From Pedobacter boryungensis (lineage in GTDB: Bacteria; Bacteroidota; Bacteroidia; Sphingobacteriales; Sphingobacteriaceae): a DNA stretch of 64,000 nt. The stretch spans positions 124,001 to 188,000 of the forward strand of contig NZ_JABMKV010000001.1 in NCBI RefSeq assembly GCF_013204825.1. Reading direction: 5' to 3'. Both the position numbers and the translations under genes were made by a program. Below are positions 56,904 to 64,000 of this stretch, in pieces. The stretch's first letter is position 1. Each line of letters opens with the position of its first letter. The notes under the pieces were generated by a model. That model did no database searches. It was not told the DNA's origin and was given only the letters and a program-made list of their open reading frames with translations.

Positions 56904-58277
56904 TTAGTTACAACCACCTTCAACATTCCTTTGGAAACTGGTATTACTTGCCATTTCTCCTTGTGGAAATTGTAAAACTAAACCTGGACAATTCCATACT
57001 GCACCACGTTTATCAATGTTTTCGCCTTTTGCGCCAATTCTTTTAATCTCAGAAATTCGATTTCCTTCGCCTGCAAACTCAATGCTGCGTTCAAAACGGG
57101 CATTAGTTTTAATTAAGCTTGCAGAAGAGGCTAAAGGAATACTTTTAGTACCTGCATAAGCTCTATTTAAAATATCGTTAATATCTTGAGCTCCAGTTGG
57201 TAAGTTTGTTCCAGTTTCGGCAGCAGATTCTGCTCTGATTAATTTCATATCCGTTAAGTAAAGAACAGGTACTTCTATATGATCAGAGTTATATTTTTTA
57301 GTTGCGATAACACCAGGATATTTTGTGGTTTCATACAATGACTTACGCACATCATTTGGTGTATTTACACTTGCATAGAAATCTGTAGTAAACCTTAAGG
57401 TAGGTGCATTGAAATCAGACCTAAATTGCCCTTTTAATTCTCCACCTGGTTCATAACCGCCATTTGTATAAATGATTCTGAAAATGCTTTCTTTTGTTCC
57501 AGTGATAGCAAATCTTGATGCATAGGTATCTAAAGAAAATTTATTGCTAGCAATTACTTGATTGGAATATACATAAGCATTAGTAAAATCGTTCATTTGA
57601 AAATAAACTTTTGCTAGTAAGGCTTTAGCTGCCCATTTCGTTGCATATCCTCCATTATCATCAGGTAGTTTTACTTCTGCAACTTTTAAATCTGCAATAA
57701 TCTGATCATAAACTTGTTTAACAGTGGCACGAACACCCGGATTAATGGTTGTGCTAGTTCTTATCGGTACACCCAAATGTGTATTGTCGGTTGAAAAACC
57801 ATAAGGTTGTGCAAACAATTGAACAAGTTGGAAATGTGTTAAAGCTCTAACAAATTTAGCCTGACCTTCTAGATTATCTTTCATTGAAGAAGCTTTGTCT
57901 AAATTCTCTAATACGGTATTTGCTCGGAAGATAGCTTGATACATATCTGTATACATTGCATTCTTATATTCCCCAAATACCGAAGTTTTACGGCCATAGA
58001 TTTCTCCAAAATCACCATTCAGTAAAGAGCCATTCAGTTGATCAGCAAGCATTTCATTAATGGCTTGTATTTTACCACCAAACATATTTCCTCCTCCTAC
58101 AATTTGATAAGCCGAATTCATTACGGATTTCAATCCTGTTTCATCCGCTATGGCAACATCTTTAGGAAGTGACTCAATCGGTGGCGTTTCCAAGAACTTT
58201 TTACATCCTGTCCCCACAGCTGTTATTACTGTAAGTATTAAGAATGATTTTAATATATTTTTATAATTGATTTTCAT
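56904..58277 (-). CDS. susD: SusD-family nutrient-binding outer-membrane lipoprotein
   Basis: A 457-residue SusD/RagB-type lipoprotein (lipid Cys25 in AVGTGCKKF). The typical opening CKKFLETPPIESLP, TPR-like helices (FVRALTHFQLVQLFAQPYG) and the conserved ERSIEFAGEGNRISEIKRIGA segment are visible. SusD caps its SusC barrel and binds glycans. It is 24 bases after susC. The symbol is used in the family sense; the true substrate is not established. Confidence 0.92.
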   Translation of the reverse strand: MKINYKNILKSFLILTVITAVGTGCKKFLETPPIESLPKDVAIADETGLKSVMNSAYQIVGGGNMFGGKIQAINEMLADQLNGSLLNGDFGEIYGRKTSVFGEYKNAMYTDMYQAIFRANTVLENLDKASSMKDNLEGQAKFVRALTHFQLVQLFAQPYGFSTDNTHLGVPIRTSTTINPGVRATVKQVYDQIIADLKVAEVKLPDDNGGYATKWAAKALLAKVYFQMNDFTNAYVYSNQVIASNKFSLDTYASRFAITGTKESIFRIIYTNGGYEPGGELKGQFRSDFNAPTLRFTTDFYASVNTPNDVRKSLYETTKYPGVIATKKYNSDHIEVPVLYLTDMKLIRAESAAETGTNLPTGAQDINDILNRAYAGTKSIPLASSASLIKTNARFERSIEFAGEGNRISEIKRIGAKGENIDKRGAVWNCPGLVLQFPQGEMASNTSFQRNVEGGCN

Positions 58278-58301
58278 TTTTTTATCTATTAAATATCTTA
58301 T

Positions 58302-61300
58302 CTAAAATGAAGTTGATAATCCAAAAGTCAACGATTTTTGTTGAGGTGTAGTCAAATAGGTTACGTTAGGACTCATGTTCCTATCTTGAGGATTTTCGAA
58401 ATCTCTTGCAATTTCTGGATCGCCACCTGGATATTTACTAAAAGTTAGTAAATTCATACCTGTTGCAAATAATTTTAGACTTTGTAATCTTAATCTTTTT
58501 GTGAAACTAGCTGGTACATTGTAAGAAAGTGTTACCTCTCTTAAACGCACAAACGTTGCATCATACAAAAACATAGTCGAATTATATTGCCACTCACTTG
58601 ATAAACCTGCATAAGTACTAGGGTTTAAAGTTAAACGTGGGAATTCGGCATTGTCTCCCGGTTTTCTCCAACGATTAGCAATATCTGTTCTAATATTCCA
58701 ATCGGTAACTACACCTAATTGACGTTTTGCAGATGCATCATATAAATTTCCACCAATAGCGAACGTGAATAGTGTATTTAATTCAAAGCCTTTGAAAGAG
58801 AAAGTATTAGTTAAACCGCCCACGTAATCAGGTAAGATTTTTCCAACTGGAACACGATTATCTAATGAAAATGTTTTAGTTTCAAATCCATCTTTATCCA
58901 GCCAAATTGGTAAACCATCTGCAGGATCCACACCTTTATATCTTACCAAGAAATTAGTGCCGATAGGATAACCAACAGCAATACGAGTATCATTAGTACC
59001 GCCACCAACAGCGTCTGGAGTTAAACCTCCTAAACTTAATACCTCATTATAATTTTTAGAAGCGTTTAATCTGGTAACCCATTTAAAGTTATCTGTTTGA
59101 ATATTGATGGTATTTAAACTCAACTCATAACCTTCGTTTAAAATCTTACCTACATTTAAATATCCAGAACCGAAACCTGTTGAAGGAGAAATACCTCCAT
59201 TAATTAATGCGCCGTTTGTTGTTTTCTTGTAGTATGAAAACTCTGCATTAATACGGCCTTTAAATAGACCGAAATCTAAACCTAAATCAAGATTTCTTCC
59301 TTCTTCCCATTTTAAAGCTGGATTAGCTACGTTAGTAGGGAACAATACAGGTTGACCATTGTAACTTCCTGAAAATTGGAAGTTTTGATAATATTGAGCA
59401 GATGGGAAGCTAGAGCTACCAACTAAACCATAACTAGCTCTTAATTTTAAATTGCTGATTACTTTACTGTCTTTTAAGAAATCTTCTTGGCTAATATACC
59501 ATGAAGCAGATGCAGCTGGGAAATAACCATATTTGTTTTCTGGACCGAATTTAGAAGACCCATCTCTACGAGCTAATACTTCTAAATTATATTTTTCGTC
59601 ATACGAGTAGTTGATACGTGCGAATAAAGATGCGAAAGTATCTCTTTGGTAACCACTGTAGTATAATAAATTATTTTGCGCTGCTAAACCTTGCATAGCT
59701 AAGTAAAGATTCGTCTTGTTTTCAGAAAATGGTTCTGTAATATTTGCTCCAGTTGCAGAAATACCATTAGGATAAGTGTTTTTGTAATTAAACTGAGACT
59801 CAGCACCAACTAAAAACTTCAATTTGTTCTTGGTATCTAACTGCCAATTGTATGTGGCTGTACCAGAAAAATTACGGTTAAATATTTTTGTAGGATATAA
59901 TGTTGCGCTTCCGTTAGTTGTACCCGCTAAAGCTGCAGGAGTATAAATGTTATCTTCAACATTTAAATTATCCATGTTAAAGCTACCTTTAATGCTTAAG
60001 TTTTTAACAGGGATCAATTCCATTGTAACACCCGCTAGTAAACGTTCGTTTCTGGTTTTCCAATCTAATAAACCTAAATTTCTAGCAGGATTTGCGCCAC
60101 CACTAAAGAAAGTGCCATCTGCATTTCTAACTGGATATATTGGTAAGGCTACAGACATAGCATCACCTAAACCACCACCCCAAGCTGCATTAACACGTTG
60201 GTTGATACCTTTGTCGTAACCCACATTAATACTGGTTGAAAAATAAGAAGTAGGTTTTATATCGAAGTTTGTTCTAAAACCATAGCGTTCGTAAGAGTTA
60301 CCTTTTAAAAAACTTTCGTTGTTACTATAATTAGCAGAAATGTAACTTTTAATTTTTTCAGTACCTTGACTAAATGAAATAGCTTGATCATTAGATTTAC
60401 CTGTTTGAGTTAAAATACCCCACCAGTCTGTATTGTTTTGTTGTGCTTGAGCCCAAGTTAATCCGCCAGGTAAAGAGGCTAAGCCAGTATTGCCATCATT
60501 TGTCCAAGCTTCTTGGCGTAATTGTAACCATTCTGCCCCGGTTACAAAATCTGGTTTGTTAGCATAAGTGCTTAAACCATATTTAGATGAGAAAGAAATT
60601 CTAGGTTTTCCTGTCTTACCTCTTTTAGTCGTAATTAAAATTACACCATTAGCACCACGAGAACCATAAATACCTGCAGCGCCAGCATCTTTTAAAATTT
60701 CAACTGACTCAATATCATTAGGGTTAATTGTAGCCAATGGATTTTGATTCATTGCTCCACGATTACCTGTAATAAAAGGATCGGAAGTTACTGGAATACC
60801 ATCAACAACGTATAATGGATCGCCACCAGCACTAATTGAACCAATACCTCTAATTCTAATTACTGATCCGCTACCTGCTAAACCACTACCTTGCGTAACT
60901 TGCACTCCTGGCGCCTGACCTTGCAAGCTTGCTTCGAAACTTGGTGTTGGTAGAGAAGTAAGTCTCTCTCCACTAACTTTAGAAATTGCTCCGGTTACTT
61001 CACGTTTAGTCTGTGTACCATAACCTACAACTATTACTTCGTTAAGATTTTGAGATTCGGATTTAAGGTTAAAATTTAAAACCGTATTACCACTCCCAAC
61101 AGTAGTGGTTAATTTTAAAGCAGCAAAACCAATATACTTAGCAGTTAATGTATAAGTTCCACTAGTTAAACCAGTAATTCTAAAGTTTCCTTCACTATCT
61201 GTAACAGTTAATTTTTGGGTGCCATCAACTTGTACTGATGCTCCAGGAATTGGAAGTTTAGTATCATCGATAATCTTACCAGAAATGCTTCCGGTTTGCG

Positions 61301-61370
61301 CAAATACCGTTAGTGAGCAGAGCGCAAAAAACATCAAGATACTAAGCTTAATGGGGTAAAATAATTTCAT
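58302..61370 (-). CDS. susC: SusC/RagA-family TonB-linked outer-membrane protein
   Basis: A 1022-residue TonB-dependent transporter for oligosaccharide import. It has a signal peptide (to about residue 24), a carboxypeptidase-regulatory-like domain (SGKIIDDTKLPIPGASVQV), and the SusC hallmark VVVGYGTQTKREVTGAISKV. The plug has YVVDGIPVT and ESVEILKDAGAAGIYGSRGA, and the long barrel ends in an aromatic residue (GLSTSF). The 445-base leader region holds a promoter and two operator candidates. It is the first gene of a five-gene operon down to 53783. The symbol is used in the family sense. Confidence 0.95.
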   Translation of the reverse strand: MKLFYPIKLSILMFFALCSLTVFAQTGSISGKIIDDTKLPIPGASVQVDGTQKLTVTDSEGNFRITGLTSGTYTLTAKYIGFAALKLTTTVGSGNTVLNFNLKSESQNLNEVIVVGYGTQTKREVTGAISKVSGERLTSLPTPSFEASLQGQAPGVQVTQGSGLAGSGSVIRIRGIGSISAGGDPLYVVDGIPVTSDPFITGNRGAMNQNPLATINPNDIESVEILKDAGAAGIYGSRGANGVILITTKRGKTGKPRISFSSKYGLSTYANKPDFVTGAEWLQLRQEAWTNDGNTGLASLPGGLTWAQAQQNNTDWWGILTQTGKSNDQAISFSQGTEKIKSYISANYSNNESFLKGNSYERYGFRTNFDIKPTSYFSTSINVGYDKGINQRVNAAWGGGLGDAMSVALPIYPVRNADGTFFSGGANPARNLGLLDWKTRNERLLAGVTMELIPVKNLSIKGSFNMDNLNVEDNIYTPAALAGTTNGSATLYPTKIFNRNFSGTATYNWQLDTKNKLKFLVGAESQFNYKNTYPNGISATGANITEPFSENKTNLYLAMQGLAAQNNLLYYSGYQRDTFASLFARINYSYDEKYNLEVLARRDGSSKFGPENKYGYFPAASASWYISQEDFLKDSKVISNLKLRASYGLVGSSSFPSAQYYQNFQFSGSYNGQPVLFPTNVANPALKWEEGRNLDLGLDFGLFKGRINAEFSYYKKTTNGALINGGISPSTGFGSGYLNVGKILNEGYELSLNTINIQTDNFKWVTRLNASKNYNEVLSLGGLTPDAVGGGTNDTRIAVGYPIGTNFLVRYKGVDPADGLPIWLDKDGFETKTFSLDNRVPVGKILPDYVGGLTNTFSFKGFELNTLFTFAIGGNLYDASAKRQLGVVTDWNIRTDIANRWRKPGDNAEFPRLTLNPSTYAGLSSEWQYNSTMFLYDATFVRLREVTLSYNVPASFTKRLRLQSLKLFATGMNLLTFSKYPGGDPEIARDFENPQDRNMSPNVTYLTTPQQKSLTFGLSTSF

Positions 61371-61431
61371 AGAAAAAGCCCGTTTTTAAGGTTAAATATT
61401 TGGTTATAAAATGTGTTGTAACACGTTAACG

Positions 61432-61461
61432 TAAATTTAAGGTTGGATATGAAAAATCAAA
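61432..61461 (-). promoter_or_regulatory. Promoter of the susC operon
   Basis: On the minus strand TTTTG (plus 61458-61462), 18 bases, then TAAATTTA (plus 61432-61439), one mismatch from the -7 consensus. The expected start point falls in the adjoining palindromes CGTTAACG (61424-61431) and GTGTT-GT-AACAC (61413-61424), which could be part of an operator. It leaves a leader of about 55 bases. Confidence 0.5.
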
Positions 61462-61615
61462 ATTTTATATCATATTTTTTTTAAACACCATATTTTAAGG
61501 AAGTAAAACGCTTAAAAAAACGAATAATTTACAGGTTTTTATTTTTTAAATAATGTATTTTTATATTTTAAGTATCTAATATTCAATAAATTATATTATT
61601 ATTTTGGAAAATAAG

Positions 61616-61630
61616 GTGTAATCTATACAC
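61616..61630. promoter_or_regulatory. Palindromic operator GTGTA-N5-TACAC, copy 5
   Basis: GTGTAATCTATACAC, about 245 bases upstream of susC and 32 bases from the LacI-type palindrome. Same pattern as 47505, 51187 and 53661. Confidence 0.55.
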
Positions 61631-61661
61631 TATGTTGTTTTTTTTATGTTTTTCGGGAACG

Positions 61662-61683
61662 TTTTCGGGAACGTTCCCGAAAA
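61662..61683. promoter_or_regulatory. LacI-family operator upstream of susC
   Basis: A perfect 22-bp palindrome: TTTTCGGGAAC followed by its exact reverse complement. It is preceded by an extra half-site (TTTTTCGGGAACG ending at 61661). A symmetric CG-centred site is typical for LacI/PurR-type regulators, and a LacI gene lies 130 bases away. It sits in the upstream region of susC. Confidence 0.7.
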
Positions 61684-61815
61684 AATCAACACAAAATGAA
61701 AAATCGCATCGAGACCAAAGGTAAAATTCTGCGTGTTTTGGCAAAACCATGTTTTTTTTTGATAAAAAATGTGTGATTTTTTAGGCTTAAAAATAAGCTA
61801 AAATAGGAGTGGTTT

Positions 61816-62829
61816 TTAGTCGTTGGAAGTAGACTTTCTTTGTATTAGTTTAGACTTTAAAATTACCTCGCTATCAGGGTTAATATCGTTCGGATTTTCT
61901 AACATTTTAAAGAGTAATTCGGCAGCTGTTTTACCTAAGTCTGAAGCTGGTTGAGTTACCGTACTTAATGCCGGATTTAGTAGCGGCGCAATTTCTAAAC
62001 TTGAGAAACCAATTACTTTTAAATCTTTTGGAATAGAAAGGTTAATATCATAACAAGCGTAATAAGTGGCGAAGGCCAAACGCTCCACTGAGGTAAAAAC
62101 ACCGTCGGGTTTTAATTCAGTAAATGCTTGTTTTAAATGATCTATGTTTTCTTTGTAATTATTCGTACAATCGATGATTAATTCATCTTTAAATGGGATT
62201 TTAAATTTCTTTAAGGCATCTATATATCCCTGCATACGAGTTTTTCCAATGGATAAGGTTTTATTTACCGCCAAATAAGCAATTCGCTTACAACCTTGTT
62301 GGATTAGATGTTTAGTAGCAGAAAAACTACTTTCATAATCGTTTGTAATTACACGTGGAGTAACAATATCTTCATATACACGATCGAAAAATACTAAAGG
62401 AAGTCGTTTTTTAGAAAGTTCGTTTAAATAATTATGGTCATTTGCTTCACCAGAAACAGACATGATAATGCCATCGGCCCTGCCATTATGTAAATGTTTA
62501 ATAAAAGAAACTTCTTTCTCAAACTGGTCGTTGGTTGCATATACTAAAATATGATAGCCTTTGGCACTCGCCACTCTTTCTATGCCTTGAATGGCTAATG
62601 AGAAATAATTATTCGCTAATTCGGGAACAATAACAGCAATGGTTTTGCTTTTTTGCTCTCTTAAATTACTAGCATAATGGTTTGGCTGATAATTTAATTG
62701 TTTTGCCATTGCCAAAATACGTTCCTTTGTAGCAGCATTGATATCGCTATTATCTCTAAATGCTCTAGAAACTGTAGAAGTAGAAAGATGAAGGGCTTTG
62801 GCTAATTTTTTAATATTGACGTTATCCAT
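61816..62829 (-). CDS. LacI-family transcriptional regulator
   Basis: A 337-residue repressor or activator. The N-terminal helix-turn-helix (VNIKKLAKALHLSTSTVSRAFRDN) and hinge (YQPNHYASNLREQKSKTIAVI) are standard. The rest is a periplasmic-binding-protein-like sugar-sensing domain. The ligand is unknown, but its place upstream of the susC operon and the nearby palindrome suggest it controls that operon. Copies of the palindrome core in the maltose genes suggest it may reach that operon too. Confidence 0.93.
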   Translation of the reverse strand: MDNVNIKKLAKALHLSTSTVSRAFRDNSDINAATKERILAMAKQLNYQPNHYASNLREQKSKTIAVIVPELANNYFSLAIQGIERVASAKGYHILVYATNDQFEKEVSFIKHLHNGRADGIIMSVSGEANDHNYLNELSKKRLPLVFFDRVYEDIVTPRVITNDYESSFSATKHLIQQGCKRIAYLAVNKTLSIGKTRMQGYIDALKKFKIPFKDELIIDCTNNYKENIDHLKQAFTELKPDGVFTSVERLAFATYYACYDINLSIPKDLKVIGFSSLEIAPLLNPALSTVTQPASDLGKTAAELLFKMLENPNDINPDSEVILKSKLIQRKSTSND

Positions 62830-62908
62830 TCTACTGATAGCAATAATTTGATGGTTAATTTATTTGGTTGTAAATATAAATGATAAAAAAAGTAATTATT
62901 TCTATTTA

Positions 62909-62941
62909 TTTGTTAAATCATTTAAAATAGGACTAATTTTT
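62909..62941 (+). promoter_or_regulatory. Promoter of the secreted esterase gene
   Basis: TTTG (62909-62912), 21 bases, TAATTTTT (62934-62941), one mismatch from TAnnTTTG. It lies 28 bases before the ATG at 62970, in the region divergent from lacI. Confidence 0.5.
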
Positions 62942-62969
62942 AAAAATAGTGATATAAATACAGCGGAAT

Positions 62970-64000
62970 ATGAAATGGATTTATTTTTTCGTCATTTTTA
63001 TAAGTAGTTTTCTTGTCGTTAATGCACAAGTTAAAGTTAGGTTCGAATTGCAAAATATTCCCCAAAGCAAAGACACGATAGCTGAATATTTTGTTGCTGG
63101 GAATTTTAATAATTGGAAACCTAATGACCCTGAGTACCAATTTTCAAAACGAAACAGTTTAACCTATGTGCTCGAAAAACAATTATCAATCAATGTATAT
63201 GAATACAAAATTACACGTGGTAGTTGGGAAAAAGTAGAAACCAACAGCAAAGGAAATGCCATTGGAAACCGTAGTTTAAATTTGAAAAAGGATACAATAG
63301 TGAAAATTAGTGTATCAAATTTTGCAGATCAATTTAAAAAAGAATTACCTAAACATACTTCATCAGTTAATGTTCATATCATTGATACCGCTTTTTTAAT
63401 TCCTCAATTAGCTACAAAAAGGAGAGTTTGGATTTATTTACCACCATCTTATGCTTCATCAACTAAAAAATATCCAGTATTATATATGCATGACGGTCAA
63501 AACCTTTTTGATCAGTTAACAAGTGGTTATGGAGAATGGGGTGTTGATGAATTATTGGATAGTTTAAGTGCAAAAGGTCAAGAAGAATTTATTGTTGTTG
63601 GTATAGATCATGGTGGAAGTGAAAGGTTAAAAGAATATAATCCTTACGATAGTGAATACGGTAAGGGAAAAGGCAAAGATTATGTCGATTTTTTAGTTCA
63701 TAATTTGAAACCTTTTATAGATCAACACTATAGAACAGAAAAAGATGCTAAAAATACAGCAATCGCCGGAAGTTCTATGGGTGGTTTAATTTCTATGTAT
63801 GCCATTGCAACATATCCTAAAGTTTTTGGTAAAGCTGGAATTTTTTCTCCAGCATTTTGGATTGGTAAAACCATAGAAACTGATGTTCAAAATGCATTTA
63901 AAAATTTAAATGGAAGTAAAATTTATTTAGTTGCGGGAGATTTAGAAAGCAAAACCATGATTAGCGATATGAAAAATGTCTTTCAACTATTAAATCCAAC
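62970..64000 (+). CDS. Secreted esterase with N-terminal CBM48-like domain (3' end outside window)
   Basis: The open frame from ATG 62970 runs off the window, at least 343 residues. It has a signal peptide (MKWIYFFVIFISSFLVVNA|Q), then an early-set/CBM48-type domain with YFVAGNFNNWKPNDPEY (about 44-60). An esterase D / Fes-type alpha/beta hydrolase follows, with YPVLYMHDGQNLFD and the nucleophile elbow GSSMGG. Relatives include carbohydrate esterases and siderophore esterases. Its location next to the Sus locus suggests glycan deacylation. It diverges from lacI. Confidence 0.85.
   Translation, partial: MKWIYFFVIFISSFLVVNAQVKVRFELQNIPQSKDTIAEYFVAGNFNNWKPNDPEYQFSKRNSLTYVLEKQLSINVYEYKITRGSWEKVETNSKGNAIGNRSLNLKKDTIVKISVSNFADQFKKELPKHTSSVNVHIIDTAFLIPQLATKRRVWIYLPPSYASSTKKYPVLYMHDGQNLFDQLTSGYGEWGVDELLDSLSAKGQEEFIVVGIDHGGSERLKEYNPYDSEYGKGKGKDYVDFLVHNLKPFIDQHYRTEKDAKNTAIAGSSMGGLISMYAIATYPKVFGKAGIFSPAFWIGKTIETDVQNAFKNLNGSKIYLVAGDLESKTMISDMKNVFQLLNP

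Overview
The window is about 64 kb of AT-rich DNA from a Bacteroidota bacterium, most like the Sphingobacteriaceae (Pedobacter or a close relative). The evidence is a Bacteroidota-type division and cell-wall cluster, SusC/SusD/SusE-type outer-membrane genes, a Por/T9SS sorting domain, promoters with the TTTG / TAnnTTTG boxes of this phylum, a 58-residue histone H1-like protein, and the degenerate intergenic repeats common in that family. No rRNA, tRNA, CRISPR array, insertion sequence or phage gene was seen.

Layout: (1) 1-11.7 kb is the plus-strand dcw cluster murE(partial)-mraY-murD-ftsW-murG-murC-ftsQ-ftsA-ftsZ. (2) 11.7-22.6 kb holds housekeeping genes: an alpha-oxoamine synthase, the histone-like protein, dapA, ligA, an AcpH-like gene, tyrS, a LuxE-like ligase, a small membrane protein and a penicillin acylase. 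(3) 22.7-39.5 kb is a maltose/starch/glycogen block: TonB receptor, SusA-like cyclomaltodextrinase, beta-phosphoglucomutase, GH65 phosphorylase, lipoprotein amylase, an MFS sugar symporter interrupted by an in-frame TGA, GH31 alpha-glucosidase, an ABC ATPase pair and branching enzyme. (4) 39.6-48.3 kb is an accessory stretch with two PAS histidine kinases, small unknown genes, dispersed repeats and a 21-bp tandem array. (5) 48.3-53.5 kb carries a glycolytic operon (pfkA, BadF-type kinase, gapA) divergent from a Nudix-type regulator, a T9SS mini-protein and a second BadF-type kinase. (6) 53.7-64 kb is a SusC-D-E polysaccharide utilisation locus, a LacI regulator and a secreted esterase cut by the window end.

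How it fits together: the Sus proteins would bind and import oligosaccharides, the amylases would cut them, the MFS symporter (if functional) would bring maltose into the cell, and GH65 phosphorylase plus beta-phosphoglucomutase would yield glucose and glucose-6-phosphate for pfkA and gapA. GlgB would divert sugar to glycogen.

The most interesting signals are regulatory. A palindrome GTGTA-N5-TACAC occurs four times exactly and once with one mismatch, always between genes, at 47.5, 51.2, 52.1, 53.7 and 61.6 kb. It probably marks the regulon of the Nudix-type regulator. One copy overlaps a promoter for what looks like a small non-coding RNA of about 140 nt (47335-47478). A separate LacI-type palindrome centred on GGGAACGTTCCC precedes susC and recurs inside two genes of the maltose operon. 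Other signals are three DnaA-box-like sites between ftsA and ftsZ, a long hairpin in the tyrS leader, and a 21-bp-period array built on TGTTCATGAACA. All regulatory assignments are inferences from sequence pattern only.
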